Below, piece by piece: positions 46,273 to 55,599 of a stretch of 64,000 bases of DNA. The stretch is from Legionellaceae bacterium (GTDB lineage: Bacteria > Pseudomonadota > Gammaproteobacteria > Legionellales > Legionellaceae): NCBI GenBank assembly GCA_029212505.1, contig JARGOS010000001.1, positions 310,001 to 374,000 of the forward strand, read 5' to 3'. The notes below the pieces were generated by a model. It worked only from the letters and a program-made list of their open reading frames with translations, made no database searches and was not told the DNA's origin. The translations under genes and the position numbers were made by a program. Numbering within the stretch: the stretch's first letter is position 1; each line of letters opens with the position of its first letter.

Positions 46273-48141
46273 ATGTGTGGAATAACAGGATTATTCAATC
46301 GTAACCACGAGCCTGCCGAAACGCGTTTAATCGAAGCCATGACGAATGCGTTGGAGCATCGGGGCCCGGATGGCGAAGGTGTATGGCTTGAGGGGCCGAT
46401 TGCTTTAGGGCATCGGCGCTTGGCCATCATTGATTTAAGTCCACAAGGGCATCAGCCTATGGTGACACGCGACGGTCGTTTTGTGCTCACCTATAATGGT
46501 GAAGTCTATAACTTTCGAGAACTTCGAACGGATCTTGAAGCGCGAGGATATGGGTTTCATTCGACAACAGACTCCGAAGTGGTGCTTAATGCGTTTGCTG
46601 AATGGGGGCTTGACGCTGTTCAGCGTTTTAACGGCATGTTTGCCTTTGCAATCTGGGATAAAACCAAATCTGAACTCATGCTGGTGCGTGACCGTTATGG
46701 TATTAAGCCGTTGTATTACACCATGGCCGGTAATAGCCTTGTTTTTGCATCTGAAATTAAAGCCTTACTCAAGCATCCGCGCGTTGCAGCCGAAATGGAT
46801 CAAGAGGCTTTGGTTGAATATATGACGTTCCAGAATATTATTTCTGATCGCACGTTGTTTAAACATATTAAGATGCTTCCTGCAGGTTCAATCTTATCCG
46901 TGACTCAGACTGAAGAGCGGCTATTTAAGTATTGGGACTTTTCTTACGAAGAGCCTGAGCAGGCACTTTCGAAAGATGAGTATATTGAAGAATTAGAATA
47001 TCTCTTTCGTCAAAGCGTGAATCGCCAATTGGTGAGTGATGTCGAGCTTGGAGCCTATCTTTCTGGAGGGATGGACTCGGGAGCCATCACAGCGATTTGT
47101 TCGTTACAATTGCCGTATATCAAAACGTTTACGTGTGGTTTTGATTTAAGCTCTGCGTCTGGCATAGAGCAGACGTTTGATGAACGACGTGAAGCTGAAC
47201 GCATGTCATATTTGTTTAAGACCGAGCATTATGAAATGGTGCTTAAAGCGGGTGATATGGAGCGTTGTATGCCGTCTTTGGCGTATCACGTAGAAGAGCC
47301 GCGCGTTGGGCAATGCTATCCGAATTATTATGTTTCGCGACTGGCCAGTAAATTTGGAAAAGTAGTTTTGGCAGGGACTGCGGGGGATGAGATTTTTGCA
47401 GGATATCCTTGGCGCTATTATCCCCAAGTTCAACATAAAAAATTTGAAGATTATCAGCAAAGTTATTACGGCTACTGGCAGCGTATTATAGAAGAGCGGG
47501 ACCATCAACAAGCGTTTTCACCCATTTGGAATAATGTCAGTCATTTTTCGCCGTTTGATGCATTTAAAAATATATTTAAAGGCGTTTCTTCGAGCAAAAA
47601 AATCACCCCAGAAACATTGGTGAATCATTCGCTATATTTTGAAGCTAAAACGTTTTTACATGGATTGCTGGTCATCGAGGATAAGCTATCGATGGCGCAT
47701 GGTTTAGAGACACGGGTTCCTTTTTTAGATAATGATTTGGTTGATTTCGCATTAAAATTACCGACCTCGATAAAATTAGGCTGTTTAGATAAGGTGGTGT
47801 CTGCTGGAGCTAAGCAAGAAGATATTTCGCGGTATTTACAGAAGTCACGCGATGGAAAGTTAATTCTACGTGACATGATGAAGAAATTTCTCCCAGCTGA
47901 CGTCGTTGAGAAAGTAAAACAAGGTTTTTCAGCACCCGATGCGAGTTGGTTTCAAGGCGAAAGTATGGAGTATGTTAAAAATATTGTGTTTAATGATCGC
48001 TCTCATATTTATCATTATTTAGACAAGCAATATATTCAAAATAAAGTGTCGGAACACTTAGCGGGCCAAGTTAACCACCGTTTGATGATTTGGTCTTTAT
48101 TATCGCTTGAGCAATTTTGTACGACTTATTTGGATGCATAA
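46273..48141 (+). CDS. AsnB-type glutamine amidotransferase, copy 1
   Basis: A 622-residue protein of the class B asparagine synthetase family. The N-terminal glutaminase begins MCGITGLFN (Cys2 nucleophile after Met removal) and has HRGPDGEG, YNGEVYN and STTDSEVV. The C-terminal ATP-pyrophosphatase domain has SGGMDSGAI. Both active sites look complete. In a surface-polysaccharide locus such proteins (WbpS and relatives) usually amidate a uronic acid carboxyl group rather than making asparagine. ATG follows the epimerase by five bases. Confidence 0.88.
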   Translation: MCGITGLFNRNHEPAETRLIEAMTNALEHRGPDGEGVWLEGPIALGHRRLAIIDLSPQGHQPMVTRDGRFVLTYNGEVYNFRELRTDLEARGYGFHSTTDSEVVLNAFAEWGLDAVQRFNGMFAFAIWDKTKSELMLVRDRYGIKPLYYTMAGNSLVFASEIKALLKHPRVAAEMDQEALVEYMTFQNIISDRTLFKHIKMLPAGSILSVTQTEERLFKYWDFSYEEPEQALSKDEYIEELEYLFRQSVNRQLVSDVELGAYLSGGMDSGAITAICSLQLPYIKTFTCGFDLSSASGIEQTFDERREAERMSYLFKTEHYEMVLKAGDMERCMPSLAYHVEEPRVGQCYPNYYVSRLASKFGKVVLAGTAGDEIFAGYPWRYYPQVQHKKFEDYQQSYYGYWQRIIEERDHQQAFSPIWNNVSHFSPFDAFKNIFKGVSSSKKITPETLVNHSLYFEAKTFLHGLLVIEDKLSMAHGLETRVPFLDNDLVDFALKLPTSIKLGCLDKVVSAGAKQEDISRYLQKSRDGKLILRDMMKKFLPADVVEKVKQGFSAPDASWFQGESMEYVKNIVFNDRSHIYHYLDKQYIQNKVSEHLAGQVNHRLMIWSLLSLEQFCTTYLDA

Positions 48142-48149
48142 AAAGTAAT

Positions 48150-49031
48150 ATGAAAATTTTAATCACAGGTTCAAATGGTTTATTAGGTCCGGAAGTATTG
48201 CGTGCATTGTCTGATGAGCATCAGCTGGCGACTTTGGTGCGGGCTACCCCTGAAATAAAAGATGGTGCGATCGAATATATTACATGCGATTTATCAAAAA
48301 CATTTGATGTTGCTTTATTGCCAAAGCACGTGGATATTATTATCCATATGGCACAGTCACCGCATTATCGTGAGTTTCCAGAGCAAGCCGATCATGTGTT
48401 TCGTGTGAATTGTGATTCAACGGCGCGTTTATTGGATTATGCCCGAGCAGCAGGGGTACAACATTTTATTTTCACATCAACGGGAAGCGTGTACGAGCCT
48501 TATGAAAGTCAATTGTTGGAATCTTCTGCACTTGCACCGACGTCGTTTTATGCGAACAGTAAGTTAATCGCTGAGCGTTTATTAGCATCTTATGAAGCCT
48601 ATTTTAAAGTCACCGTATTGCGCTTGTTTTTTTTGTATGGCCCGAGTGCTACACCTAAGCATACGTTGATTAATATGCTGGTGAATCGTGTAAAGCAAGG
48701 TGAAGAAATTGTTATTGATGGTGTTGATAGCAAGGGTTTGCAATTTGTACCAACGTTGACGCGTGATGTGGCTCATTGCATTCGATTGGTGATTGAGAAA
48801 GGCTTGGTTGGTGTATTTAATTTTGCAAATCCAACCGCATCAAGTTTGGCATCGATCGTCGAGGCTCTCGAAGCGCAGTTAGGTGTTCAAGCGAAAATTA
48901 AATACCGGCCGGATACGGCTGCACTCACGATTGTTCCTAATCTAGATAAATTTATGCACGATGCAGGTGACTTCAAGTTTACGTCGTTAGATGAGGGGCT
49001 GAAATATTTGCTGTGTGATACGCATGAATAA
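48150..49031 (+). CDS. NAD-dependent epimerase/reductase, second
   Basis: A 293-residue short-chain dehydrogenase. NAD motif ITGSNGLLGPEVLRAL near the N-terminus and catalytic SFYANSKLIAER with YxxxK. It is shorter and divergent from the epimerase at 45254. It could be a 4-epimerase, a 4-reductase or a C-6 dehydratase partner. I chose the ATG at 48150, since upstream extensions overlap asnB. No clear ribosome-binding site. The next gene's ATG lies inside its end. Confidence 0.8.
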   Translation: MKILITGSNGLLGPEVLRALSDEHQLATLVRATPEIKDGAIEYITCDLSKTFDVALLPKHVDIIIHMAQSPHYREFPEQADHVFRVNCDSTARLLDYARAAGVQHFIFTSTGSVYEPYESQLLESSALAPTSFYANSKLIAERLLASYEAYFKVTVLRLFFLYGPSATPKHTLINMLVNRVKQGEEIVIDGVDSKGLQFVPTLTRDVAHCIRLVIEKGLVGVFNFANPTASSLASIVEALEAQLGVQAKIKYRPDTAALTIVPNLDKFMHDAGDFKFTSLDEGLKYLLCDTHE

Positions 49032-50301
49032 TTTTTTAAAAGCACTGATTAGATGTCTGATTGATATACCTTGGGCTGTGCTTGCACTGGTTTTTTTACC
49101 ACTGAATCTTCTAGTTTTTTTTATTGTTAAACTTGCTGGATGCCTCGGACAAGCCGCGGCACGTAGGCAACCTAAATTGTTATTCGGGGTGACACCGATT
49201 ATTTCGATTGCCTACATGGCTCGTGCGCTTAAAGCACGAGGTTATGTTAGCGACACAGCAGTTCTGGTTGAGTCGCCAATATATCCGAGAGATACATTTG
49301 ATAAGGTGCTATCACCTCACGGGAATTATCCTAAAATAATTAAGTTATGTTTAGGTAATCTCATGGCGTATTGTTTTTTCATGCGCGCGCTGTGGAAATA
49401 TGATGTGTTCCATTATTATTTTGATGGCGGCTTGCTGAGGCATACCTTATTTTCAAGGCTTGAGCTTGCGATACTCAAACTTTGTCGCAAAAAAATTGTT
49501 TTGTTGCCGTACGGTAGCGATGCGTTTGTTTATGATCTGATACCCAATGTACTCTGGCGCCATGGCTTGATGATCGAGTACAGTCGCTTTGGAAATACGG
49601 CGGCGACGCTTCAGAAAAGAATGAGACGCATGACCGCATCAGCAGATATTGTGATTGCGTGTTTGGTGCATTGTATTAATTTACCCCGTTGGGATATTTT
49701 GCCACTTACGTGTTATCCCGTGGATACGGAACGTTTTGAGCCGCTGTATCCTGAGACTAAGAAAAGCAGCCCTATACGTATTGCACATGCCTGTAATCAT
49801 CGAGGCGTAAAAGGCACGGTATTTTTAATTGATGCCGTTAAGCGTTTAGAAAAAGCTGGTTTCGATGTGCAGTTGGATATCATTGAAGCGGTGCCAAACG
49901 ACGAAGCTTTAGTGCGAATTAAAGCTTGTGATATTTATGTGGATCAGCTTATCTTTGGTTACGCTCAAGCTGCGCTCGAAGGCCTTGCTTTTGGTAAAAT
50001 TGTGATAAGCGCTTTAGATAATAGCCCAGAATATGATTTGTTCCGTCGCTTTTCTTATCTTAACGAGTGTCCTATTGTCAGCGCAAATCCAGATACAATT
50101 TATGAAGTGTTGATAGAGCTTATTGAAAAACGAAAGAATTGGGATAGCATGGGCCAAGCATCACGCGCTTTTGTTGAACATCGGCATTCATACACAGCGA
50201 CTGCAGATATGTTTGAGGCGATTTATCAAAAAATTTATTTTAAACATCAGGATGTGGATCTCATTAATTTTTATCATCCCTTGCTTGAGAATCAATCATG
50301 A
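49024..50301 (+). CDS. Membrane-anchored glycosyltransferase (GT4-like)
   Basis: A 425-residue protein with one or two N-terminal hydrophobic segments (about residues 8-40, LIRCLIDIPWAVLALVFLPL) and a GT-B type C-terminal half with IRIAHACNHRGVKGTVFLID and CDIYVDQLIFGYAQAALEG, where the conserved glutamate of retaining GT4 enzymes would lie. Acceptor and donor are unknown. ATG overlaps the upstream gene. The C-terminal half resembles the next gene product. Confidence 0.75.
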   Translation: MNNFLKALIRCLIDIPWAVLALVFLPLNLLVFFIVKLAGCLGQAAARRQPKLLFGVTPIISIAYMARALKARGYVSDTAVLVESPIYPRDTFDKVLSPHGNYPKIIKLCLGNLMAYCFFMRALWKYDVFHYYFDGGLLRHTLFSRLELAILKLCRKKIVLLPYGSDAFVYDLIPNVLWRHGLMIEYSRFGNTAATLQKRMRRMTASADIVIACLVHCINLPRWDILPLTCYPVDTERFEPLYPETKKSSPIRIAHACNHRGVKGTVFLIDAVKRLEKAGFDVQLDIIEAVPNDEALVRIKACDIYVDQLIFGYAQAALEGLAFGKIVISALDNSPEYDLFRRFSYLNECPIVSANPDTIYEVLIELIEKRKNWDSMGQASRAFVEHRHSYTATADMFEAIYQKIYFKHQDVDLINFYHPLLENQS

Positions 50302-51392
50302 AAGTTTTACACCTGCCATCAAACGTTGCAGGAAATGCGTTTGGATTGGCCCAAGGCGAACGACAGTTAGGCTTAGACTCAAAGGCGCTTTCTATCGGTA
50401 AATCCGTGTATGATTTTCCAAGTGATTTAGTGATGCCTGCCAAAAATACGTTATTAAGCCAGCTCTACCATCGCGTATGCGTTTTTTTTAAAACACGTGC
50501 AGCTTATGATGTGTATCACTTTAATTTTGGTTCAAGTCTTATTCATTATTTAGGCTTGGGTTTGAATCTTGCTGATTTACCTTTTTATCGTAAAAAGGCC
50601 ATTAAAGTGGTGACCTATCAAGGGTGTGATGCACGGCAAAAATACGGAACCATGGCGCGTATTAAGGCTGGAACAGGAACACCACAGTACGCCGCATGTA
50701 CGTATGATGGTTGTCATGATGGTATTTGTAATTCAGGCAAGCGTGATGAACGTCGGCAACGTGCAATTAAAAAAATGATGTCGTATTGTGACCACGCCTT
50801 TGCATTAAATCCGGATTTATTACATTTTCTTCCAGAAAATAAATCATCGTTCTTGCCTTACACCATACCCAATTTTGATGCGATTCAGTCTAAATCTAAT
50901 ATATTTTTTGAGCATGATAAAATTAATATTGTTCATGCTCCGACACAGCGCGTGGCCAAAGGCAGTGCCTATGTGATTGCAGCCGTCGAAGCATTACAAG
51001 AAAAATTTCCAAATAAAATTAATTTTAAACTCGTCGAAAACATGCCCTATGACGAGGCTTTGGCTATTTATCAAACCGCAGATTTAGTGATTGATCAGCT
51101 TCTCATTGGTTGGTACGGTGGCTTAGCGGTTGAAGTGATGAAAATGGGCATTCCTGTTGCGGCCTATATTAATCCAAATGATTTGAAATTTTTGCCTCCT
51201 GGTTTTGCGCAAGAGATTCCCGTTTTAAATATGACAAAAGATAATATTTCAGATGTACTCGAGAATATTGTTACGCAACGTGAAATGCTTGTTAAACAAG
51301 GCGCACGTTCTAAAACTTTTGTTGAGAAATGGCATGATCCTAAATACGTCGCGACGTTAACAAAAAAGGTTTACGAAGCATGTGCGGGATAG
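50298..51392 (+). CDS. GT-B glycosyltransferase with cysteine cluster
   Basis: A 364-residue putative glycosyltransferase. N-terminus MKVLHLPSNVAGNAFGLAQGE resembles GT-B acceptor domains. C-terminal IVHAPTQRVAKGSAYVIAAVE and ADLVIDQLLIGWYGGLAVEVM parallel the previous gene, so the two may be paralogues. Residues about 130-150 hold a cysteine-rich patch (CTYDGCHDGIC), unusual for GT-B enzymes. The start overlaps the previous stop by four bases. Its end overlaps asnB copy 2 by 13 bases. Confidence 0.75.
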   Translation: MKVLHLPSNVAGNAFGLAQGERQLGLDSKALSIGKSVYDFPSDLVMPAKNTLLSQLYHRVCVFFKTRAAYDVYHFNFGSSLIHYLGLGLNLADLPFYRKKAIKVVTYQGCDARQKYGTMARIKAGTGTPQYAACTYDGCHDGICNSGKRDERRQRAIKKMMSYCDHAFALNPDLLHFLPENKSSFLPYTIPNFDAIQSKSNIFFEHDKINIVHAPTQRVAKGSAYVIAAVEALQEKFPNKINFKLVENMPYDEALAIYQTADLVIDQLLIGWYGGLAVEVMKMGIPVAAYINPNDLKFLPPGFAQEIPVLNMTKDNISDVLENIVTQREMLVKQGARSKTFVEKWHDPKYVATLTKKVYEACAG

Positions 51393-53191
51393 TCGGTAGT
51401 TATAATTTTGATATTCCTATCGATGCTTTTTTAGCATCTCAAATGCATCGCGGGCCAGATTTTGTTGCATCCGAAGCGTATACTTTACCGAACGGTCAAG
51501 TTTTACAATTAGGCCATAATCGTTTAAAAATTATTTGCTTATCGGATGAAGCCAACCAGCCTTTTAAGAATGCAACGCGTTTGGGGTATTTGGTTTTTAA
51601 TGGTGAAATTTATAATTATCGCGAGCTTAAAGTTGAGCTCGAGCACGCAGGTGTTCTGTTTCGTACGACGTCGGATACCGAAGTGTTGTTTCACGTGTTG
51701 AGCCATTGGGGCATGGATGGCATTCAACGGTGCAACGGTATGTTTGCCTTTGCATATTTTAATGCACAAGATAACACGCTGATATTAGGGCGCGATCGTT
51801 TTGGCGTTAAACCGCTTTTTTATTATCTTGATAATCAGCGCTTGATCTTTTCATCAACGACAGCTCCGGTTGCGAATTACTGCAATTTATCACCTGACTT
51901 TATGTATTTAAAGCAAGGCTTGCAGTATGGGGTATATGAAGACGAAAGTTCACGCACCGCGTATAAAAATTTGCATGCCGTTCCCGCAGGGCATGTGCTC
52001 CAATTTAATTTATTAGCAACAGATTTAAAACCCAAAATTATCAATTATTATGATCTGAAAGCACGTGTGTCATCTGCGAGCGCGATGATCCAAGGCTTGA
52101 CAGATAAGCAACTGGACGATGAAGTGCGTGCATTATTGTATGATGCAAATCGACTGCGTTTACGTGCTGATGTACCGGTTGCGGTTGCCATGAGCGGTGG
52201 GTTAGATTCGTCAGGTATTGCGGCTATTTCAAAACAGCAGCAAGTAGATATCGAAGCATTTTGTTTTGGCTCATTACAAGATAAGCAGTCGGAGGGCTTG
52301 CTTGCGCAGCAGGTGGCCTCGATGCATGATATTAAGCTACATTTTGTTGCGCCTCAAGCCGATGCGTGGGGTGATGCCTTCTGGCAAACATTACATCACC
52401 AAGATGCACCATTTCCAAGCCTAAGCGTGATAGCGCAGCATGTGCTCTACAACAAAATTAAAGACGCCGGCTTTAAAGTGATTTTAGGTGGCCAAGGGGG
52501 TGATGAAGCCTTTCTTGGTTACCGGAAATATCAGTTTTTTTATCTCAAAGCATTGCTTAAAGCACATGATTGGACATCTGCGGCTTCGTTTGGTTTAGGC
52601 CTGGGTCAAATGCTTTGGGCCGAAAAGCGTCAAATGGCAACTTTTCTGAAAAACAGTGTGCGATACACACAAGCGTCAGGACGAACGGTCGGTTTGAATC
52701 TGCCTGGCGACATGGCTTCGCTCCAGGTAGGCGCTTCAGGTGATGTCCGGGGAAGGCAAATAGCTGATATTTTACAATTTAGCTTGCCGACACTGTTACG
52801 GTATGAAGATCGCAACTCTATGGCGCATAGTATCGAAACACGGTTGCCTTTTATGGATTATCGCCTGATTGAGCTTGCGTGTGCCTTGCCTATACGGCAA
52901 AAACTAAAAAACGGTTATGGTAAGTGGATGCTTCGTAAAATGCTGGAAAAACAGGTGCCTGAAAAAATTTGTAAAGCGCGCTATAAGCGCGGGTTTGATG
53001 TCACTAAAAATCAAGCTATACGTAAAACACTCGGGCTTGAACTGCGAGACCATGTCCAAAAAGCTACACCTGTATTAGAAGCGTTTATGACAGAAAAACC
53101 ATACGATTATTTTAGCCCAACACAGCTTGAAAAATCGGAGCATCGTTTTGCTGAACTGACAACCGCTTTGTGGTTAGCACAAAAACTTTAG
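51380..53191 (+). CDS. AsnB-type glutamine amidotransferase, copy 2
   Basis: A 603-residue asparagine-synthetase-like protein. MCGIVGSYNF gives the Cys2 nucleophile. QMHRGPDFV, FNGEIYNYREL and RTTSDTEVL follow, and the synthetase domain has AMSGGLDSSGI. The domain order is the same as in copies 1 and 3, but the sequence is clearly divergent: a shorter N-terminus, and a different C-terminal acceptor region (KARYKRGFDVTKNQ). Probable uronic-acid amidotransferase. The ATG overlaps the glycosyltransferase gene. Confidence 0.88.
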   Translation: MCGIVGSYNFDIPIDAFLASQMHRGPDFVASEAYTLPNGQVLQLGHNRLKIICLSDEANQPFKNATRLGYLVFNGEIYNYRELKVELEHAGVLFRTTSDTEVLFHVLSHWGMDGIQRCNGMFAFAYFNAQDNTLILGRDRFGVKPLFYYLDNQRLIFSSTTAPVANYCNLSPDFMYLKQGLQYGVYEDESSRTAYKNLHAVPAGHVLQFNLLATDLKPKIINYYDLKARVSSASAMIQGLTDKQLDDEVRALLYDANRLRLRADVPVAVAMSGGLDSSGIAAISKQQQVDIEAFCFGSLQDKQSEGLLAQQVASMHDIKLHFVAPQADAWGDAFWQTLHHQDAPFPSLSVIAQHVLYNKIKDAGFKVILGGQGGDEAFLGYRKYQFFYLKALLKAHDWTSAASFGLGLGQMLWAEKRQMATFLKNSVRYTQASGRTVGLNLPGDMASLQVGASGDVRGRQIADILQFSLPTLLRYEDRNSMAHSIETRLPFMDYRLIELACALPIRQKLKNGYGKWMLRKMLEKQVPEKICKARYKRGFDVTKNQAIRKTLGLELRDHVQKATPVLEAFMTEKPYDYFSPTQLEKSEHRFAELTTALWLAQKL

Positions 53192-53199
53192 GTGATACC

Positions 53200-54447
53200 A
53201 TGAAAAATAAAGTCATATGGTACTGTCATCATTATGCGGGTTCACCGTCGCTTGGCATGTCTTATCGACCGTATTATTTTACACAAGCCTTTAATCAAGC
53301 CGGTCACAACGCTTTTGTGATTGGCGCAAGTCATCATCATTTAAAGCAAGCATCCGAACCTCAACGGGAAGCGATTAAGAAACAAATGATAGAAGATGTC
53401 CCGTTTATATTATTAAAAACGCGTGCTTACCGTGAAAACGGTTTAAGTCGTTTGATGAACATGCTTCAGTATGCGTTTAATTTTCGCTCTCATAAAAAAA
53501 AGATTATGAAGCTTACGGGTAAACCTGATGTCATTATTGTATCGTCAGCGCATCCTTTTCACTTTAAAACACTTGAAAAATTAGCGCGTCAATGTGGAGC
53601 AAAGCTGATATTTGAAGTCCGCGACTTATGGCCTCTTTCGTTGATCCAACTAGCTAAGCTGCATCCACTGCATCCTTTAGCTTGTTGGATTGCATCCATC
53701 GAAAAACGTGCTTATCAGCAAGCTGATGCCGTGGTTTCTCTGCTCGATAAAGCGTTGCCATATATGCAGAGCCGAGGCTTAGCATCTGAGCGATTTCATG
53801 TGATTCCGAATGGAACAAATCCAGGTATGTTTAAACTACCTCAAAAGCTACCGGAAGCGATGGTTGATTGCATTGAAGTTGTAAAACAAACAGGTGCTTT
53901 TTTAGTAGGATATGCAGGTGCTTTGGGTGAGCCGAATGCTTTAAAATATTTACTGATGGCCATGAAAAAATTAGCATCTAATCAGAAAAAGATTCACGTC
54001 TTCTTGCTCGGAGAGGGCGCCTTGAAAGCTGAGTTACAAGCCTATGCTGCGCAAGAAAATTTAGATAACATTACTTTTTTTAACAGTATTTCTAAACATG
54101 AAGTACCAAGCTTCTTGAGGCAAATGGATGTGTTGTATCTTGGGTGGAATGCGGTGGATTTATATCAATACGGTGTGAGCCCGAATAAAATCTTTGATTA
54201 CATGATGGCAGAAAAACCGATTCTTGAGTCAGGTGGCGCGCCTGATAGTATGGTTGAGCGTTTGGGGTGCGGTATCCGATGTGAAGCCGCGAATCCTGAT
54301 GCTATTATGCATGCTCTTGTGCAGATGAGCGAGCTTTCTGCTGAGGAGTGCTTCGCCATGGGGGCGCGTGGTAAGCAAGCGGTAGAACAGAAGTATGACT
54401 ATCAGGTGTTGGCGCATGAGTATTTGAAGTTATTTAATCAACAGTAG
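53200..54447 (+). CDS. GT4 family glycosyltransferase (WbuB/WcaI-like)
   Basis: A 415-residue GT-B enzyme. N-terminal KVIWYCHHYAGSPSLGMSYRPYYF resembles WbuB-type transferases. EVRDLWPLSLIQL follows, then the donor-binding LYLGWNAVDLYQYGVSPNKIFDYMMAEKPIL with the expected ExxxE-like segment. WbuB relatives transfer FucNAc or related sugars. ATG at 53200 follows AGGTG. Downstream is the 2-epimerase gene after 17 bp. Confidence 0.85.
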   Translation: MKNKVIWYCHHYAGSPSLGMSYRPYYFTQAFNQAGHNAFVIGASHHHLKQASEPQREAIKKQMIEDVPFILLKTRAYRENGLSRLMNMLQYAFNFRSHKKKIMKLTGKPDVIIVSSAHPFHFKTLEKLARQCGAKLIFEVRDLWPLSLIQLAKLHPLHPLACWIASIEKRAYQQADAVVSLLDKALPYMQSRGLASERFHVIPNGTNPGMFKLPQKLPEAMVDCIEVVKQTGAFLVGYAGALGEPNALKYLLMAMKKLASNQKKIHVFLLGEGALKAELQAYAAQENLDNITFFNSISKHEVPSFLRQMDVLYLGWNAVDLYQYGVSPNKIFDYMMAEKPILESGGAPDSMVERLGCGIRCEAANPDAIMHALVQMSELSAEECFAMGARGKQAVEQKYDYQVLAHEYLKLFNQQ

Positions 54448-54464
54448 TGATAAAGTGAGTTGCC

Positions 54465-55562
54465 ATGAAAAAAATCTTAACCGTGATCGGTGCGAGACCA
54501 CAGTTTATTAAAGCCGCCGCTTTAACACGGGTGCTTTCCACCAACCAAGGTCTAACCGAAATTTTGGTGCATACGGGACAGCATTATGACAACAACATGT
54601 CGGATGTGTTTTTTAATGAATTAGAGCTTCCAAAGCCCCAGTATAATTTAGCAATTGGTTCTAGCAGCCACGGCAAGCAAACAGGCGATATGCTCGCTGG
54701 TTTAGAAGATGTGTTCCAAAGAGAAAAGCCAGATTTAGTTTTAATTTATGGAGATACAAATTCTACTTTAGCGGCAGCTTTAGCTGCGTCAAAAATGCAT
54801 ATTCCTGTAGCACATGTGGAAGCGGGTTTGCGCTCATTTAATCGCAAAATGCCAGAAGAAATCAATCGTATTGTTGCCGATCAGTTGTCGACCTTACTGT
54901 TTGTTCCCACAGAGGGCGCTCACCATCATCTTAAGTCTGAAGGTGTTCCAGAAGAAAAAATTCATTTTTCTGGGGATGTGATGTATGACGTCGCGCTTTA
55001 TTTTGGTAAAAAAGCAGAAACGACAAGTCCAATACTTAAACGTCTTGAGTTATCTTCGTCATCTTATATTTTAGCAACGATTCATCGCGCAGAAAACACA
55101 GATGATCCCAAGCGCTTAATGAATATTATGCAAGCATTGATGGAACAGGGCCAAAAAATGCCGATTGTTTTGCCGCTCCATCCTAGGACGCATGCTGTTT
55201 TAAAAAAATATCATTTATTAGATGATGTTCAAAATATACTTCACGTGATTGAGCCTGTAGGTTTTTTAGATATGATCATGTTAGAAAAGAATGCATCATT
55301 GATTGTTACCGATTCGGGTGGTGTGCAAAAAGAAGCGTTTTTTTACCATGTGCCGTGTGTTACGTTACGTGATGAAACGGAGTGGCAGGAGCTGGTTGAT
55401 ATGGGGTGGAATACGGTTGTTTCTCCAGAAAACAAAGCGATGATGACGCAGGTAATCGAGCGTAGTTTAACTCAGGTCGGTGATTTAACACAGCGACCCT
55501 ACGGTATGGGTGATGCAGCTCTTAAAATTGCGTGTGTTTTGCATGATTTTCTTGAGATTTAG
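54465..55562 (+). CDS. wbpI: UDP-GlcNAc(3NAc)A 2-epimerase (WbpI-like)
   Basis: A 365-residue non-hydrolysing UDP-GlcNAc 2-epimerase family enzyme. Motifs: ILTVIGARPQFIKAAAL, YGDTNSTLAAALAASK, HVEAGLRSFNRKMPEEINR, LHPRTHAVLKKYHLLDD, and VTDSGGVQKEAFFY. Its wording is closer to Pseudomonas WbpI (UDP-2,3-diacetamido-glucuronate 2-epimerase) than to WecB, which fits the wbpABDE genes upstream. The product would be UDP-ManNAc3NAcA. Confidence 0.85.
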   Translation: MKKILTVIGARPQFIKAAALTRVLSTNQGLTEILVHTGQHYDNNMSDVFFNELELPKPQYNLAIGSSSHGKQTGDMLAGLEDVFQREKPDLVLIYGDTNSTLAAALAASKMHIPVAHVEAGLRSFNRKMPEEINRIVADQLSTLLFVPTEGAHHHLKSEGVPEEKIHFSGDVMYDVALYFGKKAETTSPILKRLELSSSSYILATIHRAENTDDPKRLMNIMQALMEQGQKMPIVLPLHPRTHAVLKKYHLLDDVQNILHVIEPVGFLDMIMLEKNASLIVTDSGGVQKEAFFYHVPCVTLRDETEWQELVDMGWNTVVSPENKAMMTQVIERSLTQVGDLTQRPYGMGDAALKIACVLHDFLEI

Positions 55563-55599
55563 ATAAAATTAATTAATTAGATAGGTAATATGGATAATC

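Noticed and set aside
46481-46825. A 114-codon same-strand frame inside asnB copy 1
   Set aside because: It overlaps the glutaminase domain in a different frame and shows no domain of its own.
46273-48141. Housekeeping asparagine synthetase
   Set aside because: The gene is embedded in a sugar operon and coupled to an epimerase, so an amidotransferase role is more likely, although asparagine synthesis cannot be excluded from sequence alone.
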